DNA of 11,545 nt from Alphaproteobacteria bacterium (lineage in GTDB: Bacteria > Pseudomonadota > Alphaproteobacteria > Reyranellales > Reyranellaceae). The DNA lies in assembly GCA_013290035.1 (NCBI GenBank), contig JABCYT010000043.1:1-11545 (forward strand), written 5' to 3'. Below, in pieces: positions 1 to 5,866 of the stretch (position 1 is its first letter; every line of letters starts with the position of its first letter). A model generated the notes under the pieces. The model was not told where the DNA came from, made no database searches, and saw nothing but the letters and a program-made list of their open reading frames with translations. The position numbers and the translations under genes were made by a program.

Positions 1-12
1 CGTGACAGCCAT
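1..12 (-). CDS. 5' end of a minus-strand gene running off the left edge
   Basis: Only the start codon and three further codons are inside the window (M-A-V-T), so the product cannot be identified. The call rests on a near-ideal ribosome binding site on the minus strand: AGGAGGAGAG at 26-17, followed by CGAG and ATG at 12-10. The ATG lies 44 bases downstream of the stop of the cysteine hydrolase gene (57-737) on the same strand, so the two are probably cotranscribed. The gap between them (13-56) holds nothing else that I can recognise. The Shine-Dalgarno is strong evidence for a start, but no coding potential can be tested. Confidence 0.55.
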
Positions 13-56
13 CTCGCTCTCCTCCTGGCTCTATGCAGTTCCGTGCAGCGCCGCGC

Positions 57-737
57 TCAGCCCTTGCCGATCGCCGCGACGATATCGGCCGAGCTTCCCA
101 CCCAGCCGAAAATGCCGCCCTGCGCCTTGATCATTCTGAGGCCCATGTCCTGGAATTCGGGAAAGTACGAGCCCACGCAATCCTCGGGCACGAAGCAGTC
201 GTAGCCGCGGTCGTTGGCTTCGCGGATCGTGGTGTTGACGCACACTTCGGTGGTGACGCCGGTGACGATGAGCTGGTTGATGCCGCGATTCTGCAGGATC
301 GACTGCAGGTCGGTGGCGTGGAAGGCGCCCTTGCCGGGCTTGTCGATGACGGGCTCGCCCGCCGCGGGATAGAGCTCGGGAATGATGTCGTGGCCGGCCT
401 CGCCGCGCACCAGGATGCGGCCCATCGGGCCCATGTCACCGATCGAGGTCTTGGGCCGGCCGCGCACCTTCTTGGAAGGCGGGAGGTCCGACAGGTCGGG
501 CCGATGGCCCTCGCGGGTATGCATCGCCGCAAGGCCGGCGGCACGCCAGGCCGCCAGCAGCCGGCGGTTGGGCTCGATCGTGCGGCGCAGCTGCGAGACG
601 TCGTTGCCCAGCATCTCGCCAAAGCCGCCGGGCTCGAGGAAGTCGCGCTGCATGTCGATGATCAGCAGGCCGCACTCGGCCGGCCGCAGGTCGAACGGAT
701 AGGGCTCGGCTGGGACGGTCGACGGCTTCGCCTGCAC
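57..737 (-). CDS. Isochorismatase-fold cysteine hydrolase, biuret/triuret-hydrolase-like
   Basis: Cytoplasmic amidohydrolase of the cysteine hydrolase (isochorismatase-like) family, which attack amide or carbamoyl bonds through a covalent thioester. The 226 residues match the usual family length. The Asp-Lys-Cys triad is visible: D28 in LLIIDMQRDF, K133 in IDKPGKGAF, and C166 in TTEVCVNTT. The segments HTREGHRPDL, IIPELYP and ANDRGYD resemble, from memory, biuret hydrolase (BiuH) more than RutB or N-carbamoylsarcosine amidase, so a ureide such as biuret is the best guess. The start is taken as GTG at 737 because GGGGGAGAG (751-743) sits just upstream. The in-frame ATG at 761 has no Shine-Dalgarno and would add eight residues. 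The gene is divergent from the creatininase-family gene and has a sigma-54-like promoter and a leader hairpin of its own. The fold and triad are secure; the substrate is inferred. Confidence 0.9.
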   Translation of the reverse strand: MQAKPSTVPAEPYPFDLRPAECGLLIIDMQRDFLEPGGFGEMLGNDVSQLRRTIEPNRRLLAAWRAAGLAAMHTREGHRPDLSDLPPSKKVRGRPKTSIGDMGPMGRILVRGEAGHDIIPELYPAAGEPVIDKPGKGAFHATDLQSILQNRGINQLIVTGVTTEVCVNTTIREANDRGYDCFVPEDCVGSYFPEFQDMGLRMIKAQGGIFGWVGSSADIVAAIGKG

Positions 738-753
738 TAGAACTCTCCCCCAG

Positions 754-781
754 GGCCGCATCGGGGCGTGCCGACGCGGCC
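754..781 (-). promoter_or_regulatory. Long imperfect inverted repeat / leader hairpin ahead of the cysteine hydrolase gene
   Basis: GGCCGC-A-TCGG (754-764) is repeated inverted as CCGA-C-GCGGCC (771-781) around a six-base loop (765-770). In DNA there is a single mismatch (A760/C775). In minus-strand RNA that position becomes a G-U pair, giving an uninterrupted 11-bp stem. It would fill most of the leader between the predicted transcription start (about 783) and the Shine-Dalgarno at 751-743. It is not followed by a U-run, so it is not a standard terminator. Alternatively the DNA dyad could be a protein-binding site: its centre is about 91 bases upstream of the predicted start of the divergent plus-strand transcript, a normal place for a sigma-54 activator. 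The repeat is seen directly; both roles are inference. Confidence 0.5.
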
Positions 782-793
782 GTCAATCGTCGA

Positions 794-809
794 TGCAATC
801 ACTGCGCCA
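794..809 (-). promoter_or_regulatory. Sigma-54-like -24/-12 promoter for the cysteine hydrolase gene
   Basis: Read on the minus strand from 809 to 794 the sequence is TGGCGCAGTGATTGCA. Against the RpoN consensus TGGCACG-N4-TTGCW it keeps TGGC, the second C and TTGCA, with GG and GC separated by exactly 10 bases. It has two mismatches (A to G, G to A). The predicted transcription start is near 783, leaving a leader of about 46 bases before the GTG at 737. It lies 23 bases from an outward-facing element of the same kind on the plus strand. It is the third best of the four in the window. Confidence 0.5.
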
Positions 810-819
810 ACGGGGTGCG
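803..819. promoter_or_regulatory. Possible NtrC-like dyad in the divergent gap
   Basis: TGCGCC-N5-GGTGCG matches 10 of 12 specified bases of the classical NtrC site TGCACC-N5-GGTGCA. It lies between the two divergent sigma-54-like elements and overlaps the minus-strand one. NtrC sites usually lie about 100 bases or more upstream of the promoter they activate. This one is centred only about 48 bases upstream of the predicted plus-strand start, so if real it may repress or modulate. GC-rich sequence makes chance matches likely. Confidence 0.22.
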
Positions 820-832
820 CGGCGGGGCGACG

Positions 833-848
833 TGGCAAGGGGCTTGCA
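833..848 (+). promoter_or_regulatory. Sigma-54-like -24/-12 promoter for the creatininase-family gene
   Basis: TGGCAAGGGGCTTGCA matches TGGCACG-N4-TTGCW at every specified base except C to A at the sixth position. GG (834-835) and GC (846-847) are exactly 10 bases apart, the spacing RpoN requires. The predicted transcription start is about 859, giving a leader of about 24 bases that still contains the GGGAGGAG Shine-Dalgarno (868-875). A short inverted repeat GCAGT-N5-ACTGC (846-860) overlaps the -12 region and the start point and could be an operator. No sigma-70 promoter stands out in this gap. Confidence 0.65.
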
Positions 849-882
849 GTAAGAGACTGCGAAACACGGGAGGAGCGTTTCC

Positions 883-1701
883 ATGTCAGGCCGACTGCGA
901 CGCCAATGGGTCGAGATGACCACCGAGGATTTCCAGCAGTCGGACATGGCGAGCGCCATCGCCATCCTGCCGGTGGCGGCGATCGAGCAGCACGGCCCGC
1001 ACCTGCCGGTCGAGGTCGACACGGCGATCAATCGCGGGATCCTGGCGCGCACGATGGAGCTGCTGCCGGCCGACCTGCCGGTGACGGTGCTGCCGGCCAT
1101 GCCGATCGGCAAGTCGAACGAGCATATCGCCTACCCCGGCACGCTCACCCTCTCGGCCGAAACGCTGATCCGGCTGTGGACCGAAATCGGCGAGAGCGTG
1201 GCGCGCGCCGGCGTGCGCAAGCTCGTGCTGTTCAACAGCCATGGCGGCCAGCCGCAGATCGCCGACATCGTGGCGCGCGACCTGCGCGTGCGCCGCGACA
1301 TGTTCGTGGTCACGGCCAGCACCTACGCGCTCGGCCGGCCGCCCGGCCTGTTTCCCGCGGCGGAGCTCAAGCACGGCATCCATGGCGGCTCGGTCGAGAC
1401 CTCGATCATGCTGCATCTTCATCCCGAGCTGGTGCGGCGCGACAAGCTCGCCAATTTCCGCCCGCGCTCGCTCGACATGGAGGGCGACTACGAGATCCTG
1501 ACCCCCGAGGGCAGCATCGGCTTCGGCTGGGAAACACAGGATCTCAGCCTGCCCGGCGCCTGCGGCGATGCCACCGACGCCGATGCCGAACGCGGCAGGC
1601 TCCTGGTCGAGCATGCCGCCGCCCGCTTGGTGAAGCTGCTCGACGAAATCCACCGCTATCCGCTCAGTGCCCTGCGCGACGGGCCCCTGCACAAGAAATA
1701 G
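883..1701 (+). CDS. Creatininase-family metal-dependent amidohydrolase
   Basis: Cytoplasmic hydrolase of the creatininase family, whose members use two divalent metals to open cyclic amides (creatinine to creatine, FAPy deformylation) or cleave peptides (MftE). The 272 residues match the family. Visible ligand motifs are E35 and H37 in AAIEQHGPHLP, D46 in PVEVD, H120 in FNSHGGQ, and E172 in HGGSVETS. True creatininase has a Glu two residues after the NxH histidine, where this protein has Gly. It is therefore more like the broad NSHGG branch than a genuine creatinine amidohydrolase. The ATG at 883 follows GGGAGGAG (868-875) with seven-base spacing. The gene has its own sigma-54-like promoter and is separated from the transporter operon by 80 bases. 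It probably opens or cleaves a cyclic or linear amide in the pathway; the substrate is unknown. Confidence 0.9.
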   Translation: MSGRLRRQWVEMTTEDFQQSDMASAIAILPVAAIEQHGPHLPVEVDTAINRGILARTMELLPADLPVTVLPAMPIGKSNEHIAYPGTLTLSAETLIRLWTEIGESVARAGVRKLVLFNSHGGQPQIADIVARDLRVRRDMFVVTASTYALGRPPGLFPAAELKHGIHGGSVETSIMLHLHPELVRRDKLANFRPRSLDMEGDYEILTPEGSIGFGWETQDLSLPGACGDATDADAERGRLLVEHAAARLVKLLDEIHRYPLSALRDGPLHKK

Positions 1702-1714
1702 GCATGCCCGGGTT

Positions 1715-1736
1715 CACCTGCCCCGGAAGGCGGGTG
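1715..1736 (+). other. Intergenic stem-loop after the creatininase-family gene
   Basis: CACCTGCC (1715-1722) pairs with GGCGGGTG (1729-1736) around the loop CCGGAA. In RNA this is an 8-bp stem with one U-G pair. It lies 13 bases after the creatininase-family stop codon and runs into the first two bases of the next sigma-54-like element. No T-run follows directly, so a classical terminator is doubtful. It could stabilise the upstream mRNA 3' end or be a weak terminator. The pairing is seen; the role is inferred. Confidence 0.35.
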
Positions 1737-1750
1737 GCATAGCAATTGCG
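1735..1750 (+). promoter_or_regulatory. Sigma-54-like -24/-12 promoter for the ABC transporter operon
   Basis: TGGCATAGCAATTGCG closely matches TGGCAYR-N4-TTGCW. TGGCA and TTGC are perfect, T and A are allowed transitions at positions 6 and 7, and only the last base fails. GG (1736-1737) and GC (1748-1749) are 10 bases apart. The predicted transcription start is about 1761. That rules out in-frame starts of the binding protein at TTG 1746 and ATG 1755 and supports a start at 1782. A promoter of this type directly ahead of an importer's binding-protein gene is typical of nitrogen-source uptake operons. Confidence 0.68.
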
Positions 1751-1781
1751 TTTTATGCGGCAGGGAAGGATGAGGCCTCAA

Positions 1782-2813
1782 ATGGCAATGACCCGATATC
1801 GACTGTCTCGCCGGGCCACGCTGGGCCTGGCCGGCGCCGCCGCGGGGTCGGTCCTGGTGAAACTGCCGGGCCGGACCGCCAGCGCCCAAATTCTCGACAA
1901 GGTGAGCTACCTCACCAGCTGGCGGGCGCAGGCCGAGCATGGCGGCTTCTACCAGGCGGTCGCGGCCGGGATTTACAAGAAGTACGGAATCGAGTGCGAC
2001 CTGCGACAAGGCGGTCCACAGGTCGGCGGGTCGCAGCTCCTGATGGGCGGCCGGGTCGACATGATCATGTCGAGCGGCCTCGAGGCACTCAACTACGCCA
2101 AGGAAGACCTGCCGTTCCTCTGCATCGGCGCCATCTTCCAGAAGGATCCGCAGGTGCTGATCGCCCATGCCGGCTCCGGCAACGACAGCTTCGAGAAGCT
2201 CAAGGGCAAGACCATCCTGGTGGGCGCCAGCGGCCGCGTCACCTACTGGCCCTTCCTCAAAGCCAAGTACGGCTACAGCGACGATCAGCTGAAACCCTAC
2301 ACCTTCAACCTGGCGCCGTTCCTGGCCGACAAGAACCTGGTGCAGCAGGGCTTCATCTCGTCGGAGCCCTACGCCATGCGCCAGGCCGGCGCCGATCCGG
2401 TGCCGCTGCTGATCGCCGATGCCGGCTACGACAACTACAACACCACCTTCTCGACCTCGAAGAAGCTCGTCACCGAGAAGAAGGACGTCGTGCAGCGCTT
2501 CGTCACCGCCAGTCTCGAAGGCTGGGCGCAGTATCTCAAGGGCGGGTCCGCGATCGAAGCGGCCAATGCGCTGATCAAGAAGGACAACCCCGAGATGACC
2601 GACGACAAGATCGCCTATGCGATCAAGGTCATGAACGAAAGCGGCATGGTCCTGTCGGGCGATGCGCTCACGCTGGGCATCGGCGCGATGACCGACGCCC
2701 GCTGGCAGCGCTTCTACGAACAGATGGCCGACGTCGGCATCGTGCCCAAGGGCATGGACCCCAGGAAGGGATACAGCCTGGAGTTCGTCAACAAGGGCGT
2801 CGGCAAGGCGTGA
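1782..2813 (+). CDS. ABC transporter solute-binding protein (NMT1/THI5/SsuA-like), Tat signal
   Basis: Periplasmic binding protein that would deliver substrate to the importer encoded by the next two genes. The N-terminus has a twin-arginine signal: SRRATLGL (residues 9-16), a hydrophobic Ala/Gly/Val stretch to about residue 28, and an ASA-Q cleavage site after residue 35. The mature part has the ordering of the NMT1/THI5/SsuA group, which includes nitrate, sulfonate and pyrimidine-precursor binders: an early FYQAV-GIYKKYGIE segment, then LLMGGRVDM, then LKGKTILVG. The start is ATG 1782, preceded by GGATGAGG; ATG 1788 is an alternative, and earlier in-frame codons lie near or upstream of the predicted transcription start. 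Its stop overlaps the ATPase start (TGATG). Catabolic neighbours suggest a nitrogenous organic ligand, but the ligand cannot be read from the sequence. Confidence 0.92.
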   Translation: MAMTRYRLSRRATLGLAGAAAGSVLVKLPGRTASAQILDKVSYLTSWRAQAEHGGFYQAVAAGIYKKYGIECDLRQGGPQVGGSQLLMGGRVDMIMSSGLEALNYAKEDLPFLCIGAIFQKDPQVLIAHAGSGNDSFEKLKGKTILVGASGRVTYWPFLKAKYGYSDDQLKPYTFNLAPFLADKNLVQQGFISSEPYAMRQAGADPVPLLIADAGYDNYNTTFSTSKKLVTEKKDVVQRFVTASLEGWAQYLKGGSAIEAANALIKKDNPEMTDDKIAYAIKVMNESGMVLSGDALTLGIGAMTDARWQRFYEQMADVGIVPKGMDPRKGYSLEFVNKGVGKA

Positions 2814-3628
2814 TGGCCTGGGCGGCGAGCAATGCGGCGAAAACCGTGGCCGCAACCGCCAACCGTCCGCTGATCGTCCTGCGCGGCATCGCCAAGCGCT
2901 ATTCCAACGGCACGACCGCCGTCACCGGCCTCGATCTCGACCTGCATGCCGGGGAGTTCGTGAGCCTGCTGGGGCCGTCGGGCTGCGGCAAGTCGACCGT
3001 GCTGCGCATGATCGCGGGCCTGGGCGAGCCCAGCGCCGGCAGCATCGACTGGCCGACCTCGGACCACGACGCGCACGGCCGCCCGTTGCGCGACGTGGGC
3101 TTCGTCTTCCAGGAAGCCACCCTCATGCCGTGGGCGACGGCGCAGCAGAACGTCATGCTTCCCTTGACCTTGAAGAAGGTGGCGACGCGGGAAGCGGCGG
3201 CGCGTGCCCAGGCCGCCCTGGCCGCGGTCGGGCTCGACTCGTTCCGACGCGCCTATCCGCGTGAATTGTCGGGCGGCATGAAGATGCGGGTTTCGATCGC
3301 GCGCGCCCTGGTGACCGAGCCCAAGGTGCTGCTGCTCGACGAACCCTTTGCCGCGCTCGACGAGATCACGCGCCAGAAGCTGAACGACGACCTCCTGGCG
3401 CTGTGGGCCAAGGCGGGCTTCACGGTGCTGTTCGTCACGCATTCCGTCTTCGAATCGGTTTACCTGTCGCAGCGCGTCATGGTGATGGCGGCGCGGCCTG
3501 GTCGCGTCATCGCCGATGTGGCGATCGACGCACCGCTCGTGCGCGACGCCTCCTTCCGCACCTCGCCGCATTATGCGGCGTCCTGCCGGGCCGTCTCGGC
3601 GAAGCTTGTGGAAGCGATCGCCGCGTGA
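2813..3628 (+). CDS. ABC transporter ATP-binding protein (NrtD/SsuB/TauB-type)
   Basis: Cytoplasmic ATPase subunit that powers the importer. All nucleotide-binding elements are intact in its 271 residues: Walker A GPSGCGKST (54-62), Q-loop Q100, signature LSGGMKMRV (152-160), Walker B VLLLDEP (172-178) with catalytic E177, D-loop ALDE and switch His H210. The Q-loop context FQEATLMPW and the TRQKLNDDLLALW segment are typical of the nitrate/sulfonate/taurine importer group. The start ATG 2813 overlaps the binding-protein stop by one base (TGATG), indicating translational coupling. At the 3' end it overlaps the permease by four bases (GTGA). It has no extra regulatory domain of the NrtC kind. 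Confidence 0.95.
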   Translation: MAWAASNAAKTVAATANRPLIVLRGIAKRYSNGTTAVTGLDLDLHAGEFVSLLGPSGCGKSTVLRMIAGLGEPSAGSIDWPTSDHDAHGRPLRDVGFVFQEATLMPWATAQQNVMLPLTLKKVATREAAARAQAALAAVGLDSFRRAYPRELSGGMKMRVSIARALVTEPKVLLLDEPFAALDEITRQKLNDDLLALWAKAGFTVLFVTHSVFESVYLSQRVMVMAARPGRVIADVAIDAPLVRDASFRTSPHYAASCRAVSAKLVEAIAA

Positions 3629-4521
3629 CCGACACGCTCGTGCCCGCGCCCCTGCGACAAGCCGCGCCGCTCGCCGACGGCACGGACGCCGAGGCGCGTC
3701 CGGTGTTTGCCGAGCAGCGGCGGTGGCTCGGCCTCACCGCGACCGGCTGGCAGAAGATCCTGGCGCCGATCGCGATCGGCTTGATCGTTCTCGCACTGTG
3801 GGAATTCATCGTGCGCCAGGCCGGCATCCCCTATTACATCCTGCCCGGACCCTTGCGCATCTTCACCACCCTGATCGCCGACTGGGGGACCCTGTCGGGC
3901 TCGCTCTGGATCACGCTGCAGATCACCGGCCTCGCGCTGCTGGCCGCGGTGCTGGTGGGCGGCGCGCTGTCGATTCTGTTCACGCAGTCGAAATGGCTGG
4001 AGTATTCGCTGTTTCCCTACGCCATCGTCCTGCAGGTGACGCCGATCGTGGCGATCGCGCCCTTGATCATCATATGGGTCAACGACACGCTGCTCTCGCT
4101 GCTGATCTGCGCCTGGATCGTCGCCTTCTTCCCGATCCTGTCGAACACCATCCTCGGTCTGAATTCCGCCGACCATAATCTGATCAATCTGTTCCAGCTC
4201 TACGGTGCCAGCCGCTGGCAGATGCTGCGCTACCTGCGGCTGCCGGCGGCGCTGCCCTATTTCCTGGGCGGCCTGCGCATCTCCGGCGGCCTGGCGCTGA
4301 TCGGCGCGGTGGTCGCCGAATTCGTCGCCGGCTCGGGCGGCACCGCCTCGGGCCTGGCGTTCCGCATTCTCGAAGCGGGATACCAGCTGAAGATTCCGCG
4401 CATGTTCGCCGCGTTAGCGATGGTGTCGGGCGCCGGCATCGTTATCTTCCTGGTGCTGAGCCTGATCTCCCACCTTTTGCTGCGGCGCTGGCACGAGAGC
4501 GCCATCCGCCGGGAGAACTGA
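3625..4521 (+). CDS. ABC transporter permease (SsuC/TauC/NrtB-type)
   Basis: Inner-membrane permease of the binding-protein-dependent transport family, 298 residues. A hydrophilic N-terminal tail of about 42 residues precedes the first membrane segment (about 45-64). Further hydrophobic stretches lie near 95-118, 122-142, 145-172, 215-240 and 258-285. The cytoplasmic EAA loop that docks onto the ATPase is visible around residues 194-211 (GASRWQMLRYLRLPAALP). The start is taken as GTG 3625, which overlaps the ATPase stop as GTGA; the reading frame is open further upstream but would overlap the ATPase by hundreds of bases. One permease gene beside one ATPase gene implies homodimers of each, as is usual for this family. 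Confidence 0.94.
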   Translation: MTDTLVPAPLRQAAPLADGTDAEARPVFAEQRRWLGLTATGWQKILAPIAIGLIVLALWEFIVRQAGIPYYILPGPLRIFTTLIADWGTLSGSLWITLQITGLALLAAVLVGGALSILFTQSKWLEYSLFPYAIVLQVTPIVAIAPLIIIWVNDTLLSLLICAWIVAFFPILSNTILGLNSADHNLINLFQLYGASRWQMLRYLRLPAALPYFLGGLRISGGLALIGAVVAEFVAGSGGTASGLAFRILEAGYQLKIPRMFAALAMVSGAGIVIFLVLSLISHLLLRRWHESAIRREN

Positions 4522-4522
4522 C

Positions 4523-5866
4523 ATGAAGCGCCTGGGCTTCGCCGACATTGCCGATCGACCGCACTACTGGCTGGCCGACGCGCGCGCCCAGGCCTGCCTG
4601 ATCGAGGGCAGCCTCCCGGGCACACCCGATTTCGAGGGCCTGGTCCGCTGCGATATCGAGATCAGGGACGGTCGCATTGCAGCCACCGCGCCGCTGGGCA
4701 CGGCGCCGGCCGGCGCGGTCGACCTTAGAGGTGGCCTCGTGTGGCCGGGCTTCGTCGATGTGCACACCCATCTCGACAAGGGCCACATCTGGCCGCGCTC
4801 GCCCAATCCGGACGGCAGCTTTCTGGGCGCCGCCGGGACCACCTTGAGCGATCGCTCGGCGCGCTGGACGGCCGACGATGTTCATCGACGCATGGAATTC
4901 GGGCTGGAGTGCGCCTGGGCGCAAGGTACGGTCGCGGTCCGCACGCACGTCGATTCGCTGGCGCCCCAGGCCGAGATTTCCTGGCCGGTCTTCAAGGCGA
5001 TGCGCGATGCCTGGGCGGGACGGATCGAGCTGCAGGGGACCAGCCTCATGCCGATGGACGCCTTTGCCGAGGCGCAGGGCGACCGGCTGGCCGATATCGT
5101 GGCCGATGCCGGCGGCATACTGGGCTGCGGCACCCGCCTGAACGGCGGCGCGCACGAGGCGCTGCCGCCGGGATTCCGCGAGCTGCTGGAACGCATCTTC
5201 CGGCTGGCGATGGATCGCGGCCTCGACATGGACCTGCATGTCGACGAAAGCGGCGATCTCGGCGCCAAGGCGCTGATCGAGATTGCCCACATGGCGGAGC
5301 GGCTGGGCTTTAAGGGCCGGCTGCAATGTGGCCATTGCTGTTCGCTGGCCATGCAGCCCGACGAATTCGTGACCGAGACGCTGCGCGCCGTCGCCCAGGC
5401 CGGCATCGCCATCGTCAGCCTGCCGATGTGCAACATGTACCTGCAGGGCCGCAGCACCGGACGCACGCCGCGTTGGCGCGGCATCACGTTGCTGCACGAG
5501 TTGCGCAGCGAAGGCATCCCCGTGTCGATCGCCTCGGACAATTGTCGCGATCCGTTCTATGCCTTCGGCGATCACGACATGCTCGAGGTCATGACCCAGG
5601 CCACGCGCATCGCCCATCTCGATCATCCATTCGGCGACTGGCCGACGTCGTTCACATCGGTGCCGGCCGAAGTGATGGGGCTTGCCGATCACGGGCGGCT
5701 GAAGCTGGGCGCGCCGGCCGACCTGGTGCTGCTGTCGGCCCGCTTCATGTCGGAGATGCTGTCGCGCAGCCAGGCCGACCGCATCGTGCTGCGCGGCGGC
5801 CGGGCCATCGACACCTCGCTGCCCGACTACCGCGAGCTCGACGGGCTTCTGGGCGCGCCGGCGTGA
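4523..5866 (+). CDS. Cytosine-deaminase-like amidohydrolase (CodA branch)
   Basis: Cytoplasmic metal-dependent deaminase or hydrolase of the amidohydrolase superfamily, 447 residues. Its metal and catalytic residues line up with E. coli CodA: H81 and H83 in VDVHTHLDK, H239 and E242 in LHVDES (CodA HCDE), H271 in CGHCCSLA, and D339 in SDNCRDPFY. The H239-E242-H271 spacing (3 and 29) equals that of CodA H214-E217-H246. CodA relatives deaminate cytosine, isoguanine, creatinine or related ring amidines. The N-terminal region before the barrel is longer than in CodA (first His at 81 rather than 61). The start ATG 4523 has GGGAG at 4511-4515 and follows the permease stop by one base. Its place right after the importer suggests that it acts on the imported ring or an early product. 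Deaminase chemistry is likely; the substrate is not assigned. Confidence 0.9.
   Translation: MKRLGFADIADRPHYWLADARAQACLIEGSLPGTPDFEGLVRCDIEIRDGRIAATAPLGTAPAGAVDLRGGLVWPGFVDVHTHLDKGHIWPRSPNPDGSFLGAAGTTLSDRSARWTADDVHRRMEFGLECAWAQGTVAVRTHVDSLAPQAEISWPVFKAMRDAWAGRIELQGTSLMPMDAFAEAQGDRLADIVADAGGILGCGTRLNGGAHEALPPGFRELLERIFRLAMDRGLDMDLHVDESGDLGAKALIEIAHMAERLGFKGRLQCGHCCSLAMQPDEFVTETLRAVAQAGIAIVSLPMCNMYLQGRSTGRTPRWRGITLLHELRSEGIPVSIASDNCRDPFYAFGDHDMLEVMTQATRIAHLDHPFGDWPTSFTSVPAEVMGLADHGRLKLGAPADLVLLSARFMSEMLSRSQADRIVLRGGRAIDTSLPDYRELDGLLGAPA

Noticed and set aside
29..48. Sigma-54-like or dyad element (TGCACGGAACTGCA on the minus strand) before the left-edge gene
   Set aside because: It lacks the -24 GG, and the dinucleotide spacing is 8 rather than 10. 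The gene is more simply read as the second in the cysteine hydrolase operon.
33..740. 235-codon plus-strand frame opposite the cysteine hydrolase
   Set aside because: The minus-strand frame carries the Asp-Lys-Cys triad and family motifs; the plus-strand frame has none.
57..1701. Creatinine degradation (CodA-type creatinine deaminase, creatininase, N-carbamoylsarcosine amidase)
   Set aside because: The amidase resembles biuret hydrolase more than N-carbamoylsarcosine amidase, and the creatininase-family protein lacks a classical ligand. Creatinine breakdown also needs no Rieske or PCMH-type oxidases. It remains possible but unsupported.
768..1742. 324-codon plus-strand frame overlapping the creatininase-family gene in another frame
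   Set aside because: Arg/Ala/Gly-rich out-of-frame translation. The creatininase-family frame has the Shine-Dalgarno and the metal-ligand motifs.
1656..2855. 399-codon minus-strand frame opposite the solute-binding protein
   Set aside because: The sense strand encodes a Tat-exported binding protein with coherent motifs. The antisense product has no recognisable family features and crosses a promoter region.
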